Source: Poa pratensis
Lineage: Eukaryota > Streptophyta > Magnoliopsida > Poales > Poaceae
NCBI GenBank assembly: GCA_947311845.1
Contig: CAMZMU010000041.1
Coordinates: 118,444,100-118,508,099 of the forward strand
Reading direction: 5' to 3'
Length of the DNA stretch: 64,000 bases
The translations under genes and the position numbers were made by a program. Positions 45,245 through 57,600 of this stretch are shown here, piece by piece (position 1 is the first letter of the stretch; the number at the start of each line of letters is the position of its first letter). A model generated the notes under the pieces. That model searched no databases and was not told the origin of the DNA. It worked only from the letters and a program-made list of their open reading frames with translations.

Positions 45245-48200
45245 TCACATATTCTTCCTTCTGGATACTCTGTTGGACACGGGCACCATTGACTCAAAGC
45301 TCTCATACCCATCATCAAACACCCTGCTGTGGCGCTCGAACGCCCTGCTGTGACGTAACAACTGGCTTGCTGAATCATACCCCATGAGTAGATGAAGTGC
45401 CGAGTCTGAAACCTTCTTGCTACTTTCTGTCGCAGCAAGGGCTCTTCCAGCTCGAGTAGACGAGCTTCTTGCAAAGGATGCTCCATATTCTTCATTTACA
45501 CTAATGGGATAAGAAGCACTCTCGGTTCTAGCAACTATTCTGTTGTCGACCTTGCTCGATTTTCGGGTTAATTCCTTGCTGATATTCGCACCAGAGTGAT
45601 TAACAGCAGGAACTGATAATACAATTACCCTGGAGCACTTGCCACACTGCATTTTCCCAATCTTTCCTTTTGACATGTAGATATCTGATGGAATTTGAAC
45701 CAAATTGAAACAGCTGTTGCAGACAGCATAGGGTGAAGCACCTGACAGAGGCCGCAATATATGCTTTCGCACTACTCGCTTATCCTTGAAGCTTGACTTG
45801 AGTGAATCGTGGTCGAGGATTGAGCTGCCAGCTTGTGAGGATTGGTAATATGAATTGAACTCCCAAGCATCAAAGTTGTGTGGGATGTGCGCTTGCGCAT
45901 GTCCAAAATGGTAGTGTGCATATGAATGTGCTGGTGAGAAAGGATTTGGTGGGGGGTACCTTGGTGGCTTTCCATGACCATAATAGGAGTCTAGAGTACA
46001 AGAACTTGGGATGGAATCAGCATCAACACTTTGAAACTGTTGCTCAGCATCATAGGTATTCAGTTGCTGTGGCGGGTATTCCAGGTCTTTCGTCTGATAC
46101 CTTCTCTCCAAGCCCTTTTGGCTAGAAAGCCTGTTTATCTGATCTCTTAGACCATCCATCTTCTTAAGGCGCTCAAGTTGATCAACAGCCTTGAACTTAT
46201 TTGATGTTTTCATCACCAAATCCCCTTGACTAGGTGACCCACTTGAGAGAGAACTTGAAGTTCCATCCATTTGTGACTCAATAAATTTATGGATTGACTT
46301 GAAGTCTTCAGAATCAAGAGAAAGTCCTTGGCGAAGTAGACTAGCTCTGTATCTGCATGATATCTCTTCTTTTTTCTTAATGAAGCTAGGTGACTTGCAA
46401 TGAATCCTCTCATTTGACAAGCTCGAAAAACCAGCAACAGCTACTGGATTGTCAGCTTGAACACAGATAGGCATATTGCCATCTTCTGTATGGTCCTCCT
46501 TTTCTTCAGTGTCATCAGAAGTTAACTGGTGTTGTTCAAAACTTTGTCCAGATTTGAGATGTCCATCATCGAATGAAGAGATGGCCTCTTCAAATACATT
46601 TGCACTTTCAGTGTCTAGGTACTTCGGATTTATCATAGATTTATCATGCTCATTCTCATGAATTCTTTCTGCGATGCCCTTGTTTGCGACCACCACATGC
46701 GCATTGGAATGAAAACAGTTGATCTTATTGGCATCTTCAGTACAGGGATTGCCCTTCTCTTCAGGTTCATCAGTTGTTAGCTCACTTTGTTGGAAATTTT
46801 GTTCAGATAGATGTCCACCACCAAAGGAAGAGATGCTTCTTTCGCATGGCTTTGCACTTTCGGTGTCCAGATATAGCAGATCCTTATCATGCTCATTCTC
46901 ATGAATTATGTCTGGAATGTGTTCGTCTGTAAGCACGACCTGCTCATTCCCATGAACATAGTCGATCTTATTATCATGCTCATTCTCATGAATTATGTCT
47001 GGAATGTCTTTGCATATAAGCACGCCGTGCTCATTTCCATTAACATAGTCGATCTTATTATCATGCTCATTCTCATCCTCATGAATTGTGTCTGTAATGT
47101 CTCTGTTTGTGAGCACGGCCTGCTCATTCCCATGAACATGGTCCATCTTATTATCATCTCCAGTCCAACCCTCTTCTTTTTCTTCAGTGCCATCAGGTGT
47201 TAGCTCGTTTTGCTCAAAATTTTGTTCAGATTGTATATGTTCGCCATCAGCGGAAGACATACTTCCTTCACATGTATTTGCAGCTTCATTAACCAAAAAC
47301 TGTGGATCCTTATCATGCTCCCTCCCATGGACTTTATCTTGAATATCTTTGTCTGCAACTGCAACCCCAACATCATGTTCTAACGGTTCTTCTGCATCAC
47401 TAAAAGACCTCTCCAGTTCTTCAATCAATCGACCATGAGGATCACTTCGAGGATCATCATTCATTTTGCCTGCTGACAAAAACCTTCGGCTACCAATTTG
47501 GTTATGCAGAGCATCATTAAGCCCATTGCTGTCTCCTACATCTGAAAAGTCTTCCTCATCATCACTCAAGGATAGAGACCTCTCCAATTCTTCAATCAGA
47601 TCTTCATAAGATTCAATAAGTACCTCATATGGCTGCGACCTATCCTCTCTCTGGGACAACATGTTATTGGATTTAGCATCATCTTCCTCATACAGTTTGT
47701 TTGTCTCAGCTACCTCATGGCAGTTCATATCTTTATTGCTAGCAGAATACTTCTGCTCAGCCATACTCTTTATTTCTCCTCCCATATTATTGCGAGAATC
47801 AGCTAATTCCTCACTTGCCATGCTGTGGACAGCAGCAACTTCGCTGCCTACACTAGCATCGTCCATACTGTAACCCTTTTCACTTACTTCAACCTTCTGT
47901 ACATTTTCTATCAGCTCCAGACTAGAATCAGCTGCAGGACCCTTGTCATCTGCCTCTTTGATCATAAACTCAGGGTTTTGGGCATTGTCATCAACTAGGG
48001 GACAATTCTCCTCACGGCCAACCTCACCAGATGTTTCACTCTCTCCAACAGACAAAGTTCTTTCTGAATTAACATTCTCGCAGCAGATGGCATCCTCCTT
48101 ACTGACAGATGAAATGTTTTCCTGCACCACATTTTCACTAGGCTGTGTACAAGCTGAAACAACTTTCTGTTCATCTGAAGAAATAGACTTGCTGGTCTGA

Positions 48201-48516
48201 GTGGATCCTTCCAAGCTGCGCGGAGAATTGTTCTGTTCACGGATCCCGGATCAGGATGAGTTGCCTGCGGCGCCCCTCGATTTTTCGCTGCATAACAGAT
48301 TCAATGACTATCAAAACAAAATCTGCGAAAAAATATAAATATTGCTTAACCAGGCAATGGAGAATTCGGCAATGGATGACAGGGGGTATGATTTTTACCT
48401 CTAAGAACAGTGCCACAGCCGCCGCACTGGTAAACCGGAATGGATGGGTACTCCACGAGCAGTTGGAGGCATTTCGGGCACCTGACGAACCGAAGATTTT
48501 GAGCTTCCATGGACAT
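45245..48516 (-). CDS. EDR4-like: EDR4-like zinc-ribbon (DUF3133) protein
   Basis: Arabidopsis EDR4, the named member of this family, acts in disease-resistance signalling. Exon 1 (48516-48399) starts MSMEAQNLRF and encodes a zinc ribbon: RCPKC, then PVYQCGGCGTVLR. Intron 48398-48288 is GT...AG. Exon 2 (48287-45245) runs to the stop. It encodes long acidic regions, LIEELERS(L/F)S(D/L) motifs, four tandem 30-residue NKI(D)...IHENEHD repeats, a short helical LERLKKMDGLRDQINRL stretch and, about 125 residues from the end, the DUF3133 core (RPLSGASPYAVCNSCFNLVQ...QCGKCSRVIVLSVP). The two exons join in a frame reading AKNRGAPQATHPDPG. The 980-residue body is in another frame, so one base seems to be missing near 48243-48250. 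A downstream acceptor would also restore the frame. About 1,040 residues if restored. Confidence 0.85.
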
Positions 48517-49500
48517 GACCTGACCTCCTCCCCGCCGCAATATCTCGATTATAGAAAGCTAGACGCACTTCAGTCATACGGCATCAACATCAACCCCCTG
48601 CCGATAAAGTAATCAACTCCATCTGAGTTATCTTCCACTCTTTGGCTTCTTTAAACAAAAGTTACCATACGTACTACTACAATTATATATGAAATAATGG
48701 AGGAATAAGGATCATGCAACAAAGGTGAACTCCACCACAAAATCCTTCTGAAAAGAATATATTGGGGACGGTTGTGTTTGGATTCGATTAGTATGCAATA
48801 AGTAGCTCCAGCTCAAAAACACAAGTAGATATGTGTAGAGAGGAAGAAAAAAAAATGCCACCTATGCCACCAACCATGGCAGCAAGTAATCACATGGACC
48901 ATGGATCAACCAAATCGATCGCGGAGCACTCGCAGATCTAGGAAGGGGAAACAAATCTACGGCCGTGTGCAAGAAAGGACTGGGTGAGATCAAAAAGACG
49001 AACCTTTCCTTGCAATATCAAAGATCATCTCACGCCGAAATGCCTCGCTATTCCTCCCGCCGCGCCCCCCGCGAGAAAGAACTCGGAGGGATCGCGACGG
49101 AGCGGTGAATCTTCGGCGACGGAAGAGGAGAGACAGCAATAGCGAAAAGGGGAAAAAAGGAGGCTATGGCGTCAGTGATGTCCAGCTGAGCTCAGGGTCG
49201 GGCTGTCTGCTGAAAGATGGAGGAGGGGGAGGAGACCATGGCAGGGGGACCAGACCAAATGGGGAGACGAGACGAGGGGAGGAAGTGGTGGTGGTTCTGT
49301 GTTGTGCCGGGGATGAGACAAGCTCTGCTTGGCGGCATGACCACTTGACCAGCGCAGTTTAATCAGTGCAGAAATTGTACGCTTGTAATTAATTGCACAT
49401 GGACAAGTCAAGAACAGGAAACAAAGATCTCACCGTTTTAGGGGAGGCAGCTAGCTTGACGGCTGCTCGTTGCTACGGTCGACTTGACCAGGCCATTTGA
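48517..49500 (-). promoter_or_regulatory. 5' UTR and promoter region of the EDR4-like gene
   Basis: 48517-48650 carries possible minus-strand splice acceptors (for example CGGCAG before GGGGTTGATG). A GC-rich, pyrimidine-rich stretch on the minus strand at 49020-49160 looks like a 5' UTR, with a possible AAAG|GTTCG donor near 49000. A 5' UTR intron of about 400 bp is therefore plausible. No TATA box was assigned with confidence. Confidence 0.4.
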
Positions 49501-49990
49501 GCGACATGTGTTCATCTCAGATTTCGATTTTCTACCAAATTTCTCTTCATGGGATGAAAAGGAGTTTTGGTCTACTACGTTTCATCAGACTTTAGCCATA
49601 ATCAAATAATTTCAGCCCGTGAAATAATCAACAACCAACCACATTTCAATCAACTCCCAACCAAACGAAATCGGGCTTTGCAAGGTCGAGCTCAACATAA
49701 AAAAGAACCTTGGGCTTAAAATTCGATAACAAATGAAGCTCAATATTCTTAGAACTTGCCAACCATGCCTTGGCCAGGGCCCACAGAGTACGAAGCCTTT
49801 GCAGCCTTGGTAAACGCGCACACGTAGTCCTACCCAACAGAGACGGAAATGGGTAAACATATTGTATCGAGGGATGAGTGGTGGTATAGGACGACTATAC
49901 GATCAAAGGAAGTGTGCAGGGAGTCTAGGAAGCAAATGACGATAGCAGAAATGACAAAGGTGCACTACAAGAGATATGGTTTTGCAGAAA
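49501..49990. other. Intergenic stretch
   Basis: No gene recognised. Minus-strand frames at 49612-49860 are short and hydrophobic, without motifs. Confidence 0.35.
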
Positions 49991-50305
49991 ACACACTCAG
50001 ACCGCTCCAGACTCTAGTGAGCAGCGTCCTCTCGATGCCATTCCCCATTTTTCCTCCAGGTTGGAGGATTTTTAGCTGCTCTGTTGTGGCTTTCACAACC
50101 TGTGCTGCCCCAAGTGGCATGGTCCCCGGCAGCGGCGTGGGTTGCTACAGCGTTGACCACTTCATAGTCAATGATGGAGAAAGGACCCAATTTCCCATTA
50201 CCTTACGAGGTTCTTTGTGTAAAAGTGGAGGACAACTTTGTAATTATATTTTTCTTGAAGTCCTTGTTGTAAAACGTACCGACCGGCCCCTGGTTTATTG
50301 CACTC
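49991..50305 (+). mobile_element. Diverged relative of the retroposon at 43.5 kb
   Basis: Words recur in the same order as in 44085-44265: GTTGGAGGAT, CAAGTGG(C/T), GTCCCCG, ACAGCGTTGAC, GGACC, GAGG(G)TTCT and GTAAAAGT. Similarity is patchy. The 172-residue frame at 49849-50367 covers it but shows no domain. No tail or TSD was identified. Confidence 0.4.
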
Positions 50306-50415
50306 TCTGGAACGTTCAAGAAAAATATCCATGGACACAAGTGCTCCATAAATTAGCCATTTTGTAGGCCGGAAAGTCACGTTGCCTCCCGAGATCCAGT
50401 GCTTTTTATTTTTTT

Positions 50416-50720
50416 AAATCAAAAATCATATTTAGAAGTTCATAAAATCTATTAAAAAACTAGAAGTAGTCAATGATGCATCCTATGAGCATGTAAAATT
50501 ACAATGTGAAATTCTTTATATTATGGGATACAAAAAACAATCTTGTATATTTTGGAGATTTGAAAGTGTCTATACTCAGATCCACATAATTTTTGTCATT
50601 TTTATGTAGTTATTAATATAAATTATTTTAAATTGAGATTTCGCATGTTTGTGGGATATATCATTGACAACATTTGGGATTTTTCAGACTTTTAAAATTT
50701 ATAAATATGATTTTTGATTA
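50416..50720. repeat. Fold-back element of about 305 bp
   Basis: The left end AAATCAAAAATCATATTTA and the complement of the right end AATCAAAAATCATATTTAT match, and weaker inverted similarity continues inward (GTCAATGATGCATCC against GTCAATGATATATCC). It is A/T rich with no coding capacity. No convincing TSD. Confidence 0.65.
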
Positions 50721-51192
50721 TTGTTTTAACATAGAGAGCAATGAAACTTGGGAGTCAAAAATCTCCACCCTTTCGCAGGCTTACTAACATGGAACATTTT
50801 TAAGGATTTACGGTGGGACCATACGGTAGGTGGATATCGAAGTGCTGGTGTTGACAACAATTTCTAGAGTCGTATGTTGAATTGTAGGAACGATACCGAT
50901 ATGCAAACATATGTTATTCTTTAGAAAAGGTCAATTTTCGTTTTTAAAAGGTGGAATGAGATAAGTTGGACCTTAACTTTCCATACTGTATTATACGGAT
51001 AGATGTAGTCATGATCCATTCAACGGTATGCATTGCAGTGATAGTTTTGCAACGCGGTAGCAAAGAATGCAAGATCAACACACAAGGTCAGGCCTTTTAT
51101 GAGCTAATCAAGAAATAACGCAAACAATTGTAATTTTTGTACAATAACGGATTATGAGTGGCATAATCTCCCTGCATGATTATCAAGTATAG
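50721..51192. other. Intergenic stretch without recognised features
   Basis: A/T-rich DNA between the fold-back element and the Harbinger-like element. Confidence 0.4.
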
Positions 51193-51195
51193 TTA

Positions 51196-52385
51196 GTGCA
51201 ATCTAGCCGGGCCAAGCGGTTTAGAGCCCACCTAACCGCACCCCCTATTGTCAGCCCAAACGACCGGGTGGTCCGGCACACCCCAAACCCGTCCGGGTTT
51301 GGGGCCGCCCGGACGCGTCCGCCCCCTAGTCGCTGACAGGACGGTCCCACGTTTGACCGCCCGTCCACGCGAAGTGGATATCTTGACCGGCATCGGCATT
51401 CATGGCGCACCGGCCGACATTCATGGCGTACCGGCCACCTCCGACTATAAGTGGAGGGCCGGAGCAAACCCTAGTTCACACTCACTCATCCGCCGCCGCT
51501 CTCTGCTCCTCCACATCCACTTCCGGCATCTCTTCTCCTCCACATCCACCGCTGCCGACACCTCATCCCCATCCTCCACCTCCACTATGCCTCGCCGCCT
51601 TCACACCACCTGCGCCAAGCTCACGCCGGAGAACAGGGCGCAGATCTACCGCGAAGCCATGGCGCGCGATGCGGAAGAGGTTGCAGCAATGGCGGCGGAA
51701 GCGCGGGCAGGGGTGGAAGTGCAGGCGGACGCAGAGATGGAGGCGGCGGACGTCGGCTATGCCATGTTCCACGAGGAGCCCGAAATCGTCGAAATGACTG
51801 GTGCAGAGTTCCTCCAGCGAATGCAGGCGGACGAAGCGCATCACGCGCAGTCGGAGGCGGCGGCGGACCAATGGAGAGCGCAGGCAGAGGCGGAGCAGGC
51901 AAGGATATGGGCGGAGGAGCGCGCAAGGATCCAGGCGGAGCACCGTGCGACCGAGGAGCAGCTCAAGGCCGAGGCGGCTGACCGCATCCTCATCGGTCAG
52001 ATGACGAACAAGCTCGGGTTCGTCCAGAAGCAGATCGAAGCGGAGGCGGCGATTCGGGAAGGCCGCCGCTACGAGGCAGATCCGTCCAGATCTGCCTCGC
52101 TCTTCTCCGATTCCGACGAGCAGGGGCCTTCTCCGGCTCCTCCACCCGGTGCGGCACAGGGCACCTCCGGCTCCGGCGCAGCAGCGGTCATCGTCCTCTC
52201 CGATGACGAGTAGAATAGGGTAGCGGTGGAAAAGGGTAGCAGTATGTGCACGGTGCATGCATTTGTAGTAATTTGATATCGAGATTTGAGGTATGTGGGT
52301 GTAGTAGCTTGTTTTTAGGGGTTGTCCGGTCACTGTCCACAGACAGTTTGGGGGCCGGATATGGGGGTTGTGGTTGGAGATGCTC
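51196..52385 (+). mobile_element. Harbinger-like element carrying an ORF
   Basis: The right end, read as its complement, begins GAGCATCTCCAACCACAACC, a typical Harbinger/Tourist terminus. The left end GTGCAATCTAGCCGGGCC is a degraded match. TTA flanks both sides (51193-51195, 52386-52388). Inside are GC-rich flanks, a TATA-like ACTATAAGTGG near 51443-51453 and a 208-residue ORF, but no transposase. Confidence 0.55.
51587..52213 (+). CDS. Coiled-coil protein encoded in a Harbinger-like element
   Basis: An ATG at 51587 opens a 208-residue frame starting MPRRLHTTCAKLTPENRAQ. The middle (residues about 20-165) is an Ala/Glu/Arg/Gln-rich predicted coiled coil (EQARIWAEERARIQAEHRAT), with a short non-helical segment EEPEIVEMTGAEFLQRM. 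The C-terminus is Ser/Pro-rich and ends VIVLSDDE. A TATA-like motif about 135 bp upstream, then pyrimidine-rich leader, favours this ATG. The open frame extends upstream to 51248 without need. No known domain is recognised. It may be an accessory or captured ORF; GC-rich composition could also keep the frame open by chance. Confidence 0.45.
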   Translation: MPRRLHTTCAKLTPENRAQIYREAMARDAEEVAAMAAEARAGVEVQADAEMEAADVGYAMFHEEPEIVEMTGAEFLQRMQADEAHHAQSEAAADQWRAQAEAEQARIWAEERARIQAEHRATEEQLKAEAADRILIGQMTNKLGFVQKQIEAEAAIREGRRYEADPSRSASLFSDSDEQGPSPAPPPGAAQGTSGSGAAAVIVLSDDE

Positions 52386-52388
52386 TTA

Positions 52389-53094
52389 GGACGGGAGGTG
52401 GGGAGGACGTACCTTAACCATGTTGTTGCAGGCATAAATTTAGACTGACTGACACTAATACTATAAAGTCTGCTTTAGGATAGGAGAAGTGTAGAAAAGG
52501 AAAGTTATAGCATCGGAATGACACGCCTAATTGTATCATATAGGAGAGAGATTTTCTTTGATTGTGTCGAAGGAATTTCCATGAGGTTAGACCTAATTTT
52601 TTTTCTATAGAATTTACACTACAAGATTTATGTGGGATTAATTTCTGTGGAATATGATCTCCCATGAATCAAACAACAGAAAATTTCCTATAGAATGTAA
52701 TCTTTCAAAAATACTATGATATTCTTTACATCAAAGTATGGCCCTTATTCATTAGGTTTCTTGCGTACTTGCGTTGTTGGTATCCATTCACGTCTTGGTC
52801 GTCACCATCGTCTCGAATTCTTGATTGTGTCATTTTCGTTCCCTTTTCTTTTATTTAAAGATAACGAGTGTGACACTTAATCATCTTATTCCATGCCATT
52901 TGCTTCAAGAGGGAAGTATTGTTGACCAGCTCCATCTAATTCATGCCAAATATGCAGCCTGTATACCTAGCTAGCTTAAGGTAGGAAACGGACTAAGATT
53001 ACCATCCAGCTAGTCCATAAGGGCAGCTACAAGGCGACCGCTTAGAGCAGGGTTCAGGGCTCAGTTACCGTTAGGGCGTTTCCCAACAGCGCCC
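52389..53094. other. Intergenic stretch
   Basis: No gene recognised between the Harbinger-like element and the Gypsy-type LTR. Confidence 0.4.
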
Positions 53095-54476
53095 TGATGA
53101 CTCATAAGTATAGGGGATCACAACAGTTTTCGAGGGAAGTAAAACCCAAATTTATTGATTCAACACAAGGGGAGCCAAAGAATATTTATAAGCCTTAACA
53201 GATGAATTGTCAGTTCAGCTGCACCTGAAATAGACTTGCTCGACACAGTTTATCAATAGCAACAGTTTTATAGCAGTAGCAGTAATGAAATAATAGCAGC
53301 AGTAAATAAAAACAGCAGTAATAATTGTAGTAGACAGCAGGATTAAAATACTGTAGGCATAGGGATGGATGAACGGGCGTTGCATGGATAAGATAATTCA
53401 TATAATAGTCAAGCGTAGGGCATTTGCAGATAGATAATAATAAAGTATCCAGGTAATAATCAATCATAGGCATGTGTTGTATTTAGTCGTACGTGCTCGC
53501 AATGAGAAACTTGCACAACATCTTCTGTCCTACCAGCCCGTTTGCAGCGGGGCCTCAAGGGAAACTACTGGTAATTAAGGTGCTCCTTTTAATAAAGCAC
53601 CAGAGCAAAGCATTAACACTCCGTGAACACATGTGATCCTCACATTACAGCCATCCCCTCTGGTTATCCAATTGTTGTCACTTTGGGGCCTCGGGTTCCG
53701 GACAATTATATGTGTAAACAACTTGCAGATATGATCTAAAACAATAATTATCCTCATGATTCAATAACATGTTCAGATCTGAAATCATGGCACTCGGGCC
53801 CTAAGTGTCAAGCATTAAGCATAACAAGTTGCAACAATGACATAAAGTACTAACAACGGATACTAGGCACCATGCCCTAACAATCTGATATCTATTACAT
53901 GAATGATCTCATCCAATCCTACCATCCCCTTCAGCCTACAGCGGGGATTACTCACACATGGATGGGGGAATCATGGATGGTTGATGGAGAGGCGTCGGTG
54001 ATGATGATGGCGATGATCTCCTCCAATTCCCGTCCCGGCAGGGTGCCAGAACGGAGTTTCTGATCCCCGAAATAGGGTTTTCGGTGGCGGCGGAGCTCTG
54101 GAGTGTTTCTGGAAAAAGCGTCGATCCCCTGGGTTTTTAGGTCAAGGGATTAAGTAGTCGAAAGGGACGCGAGGTGGTGACCGAGGCGGCCACACCACCC
54201 CCCGGCGGGCCCACCTCTACCGCGGGGCCCATGGTGTGGGGCCCCTGTGGCCCACCTCCGTCTCGTCTTCTGGCTCCGTGTGTCTTCTGGAAAAATAGGA
54301 ACTCAGGATATTTTTCGGGAATTTTCCCGAAACTTGACTTTCTGCACAAAAACAAGACACCAGGGCAATTCTGCTGAAAACAGCGTTAGTCCGTGTTAGT
54401 TGCATTCAAACACACAAATTAGAGGTAAAACAACAGCAAAAGTGTTCGGGAAAGTAGATACGTTTTAGACGTATCA
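53095..54476 (-). repeat. 3' LTR of the truncated Gypsy-type element
   Basis: On the minus strand it starts TGATACGTCTAAAACGTATC (54476) and probably ends ACTTATGAGTCATCA (53095). The end is inferred from TG...CA form, since no second LTR is available for comparison. Frames at 53210-54405 have no motifs. Confidence 0.75.
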
Positions 54477-54490
54477 ACTCCCCCAAGCTT
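54477..54490 (-). other. Polypurine tract of the truncated Gypsy-type element
   Basis: The minus strand reads AAGCTTGGGGGAGT directly before the LTR start. Confidence 0.85.
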
Positions 54491-56469
54491 AGCTTATTGC
54501 TTGTCCTCAAGCAATTCAGTTAACAACTGAGTGCGATAAAAGAAACTTTTACGAACACATTTGCTTCATATGATGTAAATATTCTCACTATATGATCAAG
54601 TACTTAGGCAATTCATAATAAGGAATGTAGATAATGCCACCTAGTAGCTATGTGAACTATGAAAAGATACCAACACACTAAGAATAAATAACATGAAATA
54701 AATCTATCTGCAGGATTGCAATGTTCATAATAAGATATGATAAAGTGGTATCTCGCTTGCCTTTATTTGTAGAGCAAAACATAAATGCCAAGGCACCTCT
54801 GAAGTTCAAGTGAAGACTAGAAGTAAAAATATCAAAGATAAGAGCATCAAAGTTATACCACAGTTAACCGTATTCTGGGACAAGCACATTACACTAAGAA
54901 TGACAGTTATGCTCTCGAGAAGGTGCTCAAAGAAAGGATGGTGACTCAACATAAAAATAAAAGATTGGCCCTTCGCAGAGGGAAGCAGGGATTTAACATG
55001 TGCTAGAGCTTTTTATTTATAAAACAGAGGTAAAAATTGTTTTGGGAGGTGGTTGTTCCTGTCAACGAATCAGAAAATGGAAAGTACAATATGACCCCTG
55101 CCAACCAGACTTTTAAGAGCGGCTCCCATGAAGGACGTTATTTCTACCAGCAAGGCAGATCATCCCTCTTTTCTCTTTTGTTTACACATGCAGATATTTC
55201 ACTGGTATCATTGCTTGTCTGATAAATCAGGGCAAAAATGTGAAGAGAATTAAGCGGTTAAAGTTGTAATTAATTGGGACTGGGCACCCCATTTGCCAGC
55301 TCTTTTTGCAAAATTAATGGATAAGCGGATGTATATGCCGCTAGTCCGGTGGTAAAGTCTGTTTGACAGTGACATAAAGACATCCACCCCGTCCTCATGA
55401 GCTAAAAACAGTGTCACAAAATGAGAAGTTTTGAAGGTTTTAAAGGTAGCACATGAAAATTTACTTGGAATGGTTCGAAATACCATGCATAGGAATTTTT
55501 GGTGGACTCTTTGGATAACTTGGTTTTTAAGGATTTGGAAGCACGAGCAGCATTCCCGCTCAGTACAAGTGAAGGCTAGCAATAGACTGGGAAGCGACAA
55601 TCAAGAGAGCATTAACCGTCATAATCATGCTTGCGACAGAATAAAATTAACGAGGCATAAAAGTGATACTAGAACTCTGAGGCAAAATAAATCATCAAGG
55701 CTTAATTGACTTTTTGTTTTTCAGTCGAGCATGCGTGAGCATGTGCCAAGTCAATTCAAGTGAATCATTCAGAGGAGGATACCACCATGTCATACCCTTT
55801 TATGAATAGAACAATGCAAGCAAATATCTATATGACATGTTATATACTATTAGTGAATTGGAACTGATCATATGAAAAACATGAACTACTAAGCATCCAT
55901 TAAATAACATTGCCCCTCATACGAATCAGCTAAGCATGTCCACATGAGCGAGTATATGTACAAAAATGAAAACAAATAGAGTTCATACCAGCCTCTCACC
56001 ACAACTCGAGTTGTCATAAATCGTCATTATTGCTTTTCACTTGTGTGGCTTGAATGATATGAAATGATAACCAAGCTCCAATGGAGTCACGGAAGACTGT
56101 TGAACTCTGCAACAACTATACAAAACCGAAGAAGAACAACAAATATTTTTGGGTTTTCGATTTGAAACGAACAAAGAAAGGAACAAACAAATAAAGCAAA
56201 ATCTTTTTGGATTTTTGAATACTAAACCGAAGCTAAAAGATAAAGCAAACCAGTACTAAAAGTACACAAGAGGTAAACAAAGAGAAATAACAGAAATATT
56301 TTTGGTCTTTTTGGGTTTTGGAAAATAAAATCAAAACAAGAAACAACAACGAAAAAGAAAGAAACTGAAACATGGATATACAAAGTACCGACCGAATATG
56401 ATATAAAAGTGAGTGAGATGTCGGTATACCTCCCCCCAAGCTTAGGCTTTTGGCCTAAGTGGAGATCAA
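54491..56469 (-). mobile_element. Noncoding interior between extra ORF and 3' LTR
   Basis: A/T-rich DNA without domains. 54940-55560 matches 33200-33860 of the other Gypsy-type element. Short frames at 55250-56473 are unsupported. Confidence 0.6.
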
Positions 56470-57600
56470 TCATCCCATGTGGGCCACGCAGGGGCGCCTC
56501 CAGTGTATGACGAAGAAGATCCTCGTCCTGTGTGAGCTCGAGGATGCACCGGTATAATCCTCAGGGGGCGCCTCGTACGTGGGTTGCTGCTGCCGGGGTA
56601 GTGCTGCGAGTGGAAGTTGAGCGCACCTAGATGCTCGTCCAATTCCTCCTTTGAAGTGACAAGGCTTCCTGAAAATACTGAACAAACTAGGCTGCGGCAA
56701 AGGAACTTCCTTTTCGGACCCGTCAGTAAACAAAACTTTATAAACTAGACAACCTGCATGAGAGTTAGGTGTAATAAAATGATGAAGCTTCATAGCAGCA
56801 AGGTCAAGTCTTTTGGGGTAACAACTCATCATTGGGATCAACAGAAGGCCTAGATAAGCTAAAACACGTGCACAATAATTCCTCCAAAGATTGGTCCTTT
56901 TGCAGCAAGGCGACGAGCAATCAAAGCACCGAGGTTATAAGTTTTATTATCCTTAAGTGCAGCAGCCAGAAAAGCTAAATGGTAGTTTGAAATGTTACTA
57001 GTGTTTTCTCTAGCAAGAACACTCGTGGCAAGATAATAAGTAAAATATCTAATGGCTGGGAGTTGAATGTTCCTTATCTTGCCACGCTGCGTTGTACGGT
57101 CATCATCATAAGTCACCTCCCGGTAAAGTTCCAGTAGATCGGGAGGTTGCCCCTGAATTCTTCTTGCTGTCCCAGATGGAGCAATACCTATGACTCTGCA
57201 AAATCTTTTCAGATCCATGGTGTAAGGTCTATCATAAATTTTAAATGCAACAGAGGGACTGAAATGAGTGTTATTGAAGGTAAAGCTCTCAACAAAAATC
57301 TTGGTGAGCCTTGCATATTGATCACTCTCATCCTGCATAAACTCCATCAAACCAACTTTGTTAACAAGGAATAAGAAATCATCAAGGATCCCTGCATCTC
57401 TCAAAAAGTCAGTACAAGGGAAGATAGATGCATGTGCAACACCATCATCCCCCTCATCACCAATCCTTGTGTCATAAGGTCCTCATTGTAGGATGGCCTA
57501 CATCGAGCAGCAGACCTTGAAGGCCTTGTTGCTCTTGGTGCTTCCCTCTCAAAAATCTCTCCATAAGTGTGATTATGCATCTTCCTTTTCTGAAATTTTT
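56470..57600 (-). pseudogene. Athila ORF1-like protein, frameshifted
   Basis: Three pieces in different frames. An upstream piece (about 57420-57590) includes a HNHTYGEIFERE-type start. The main 181-residue piece (57404-56859) contains VGLMEFMQDESDQYARLTKI, SFTFNNTHFSPSVAFKIYD, FCRVIGIAPSGTARRI and ARRLAAKGPIFGGIIVHVF. The downstream piece (56841-56470) continues with LHHFITPNSHAGCLVYKVLF. This resembles the extra ORF of Athila-like plant retrotransposons, whose role is unclear; envelope-like functions have been proposed for related ORFs. At least two frame breaks make it inactive. Confidence 0.6.

Noticed and set aside
49849..50367. A 172-residue plus-strand gene
   Set aside because: No recognisable domain; part of it resembles the retroposon at 43.5 kb, and no promoter or splice context is evident.
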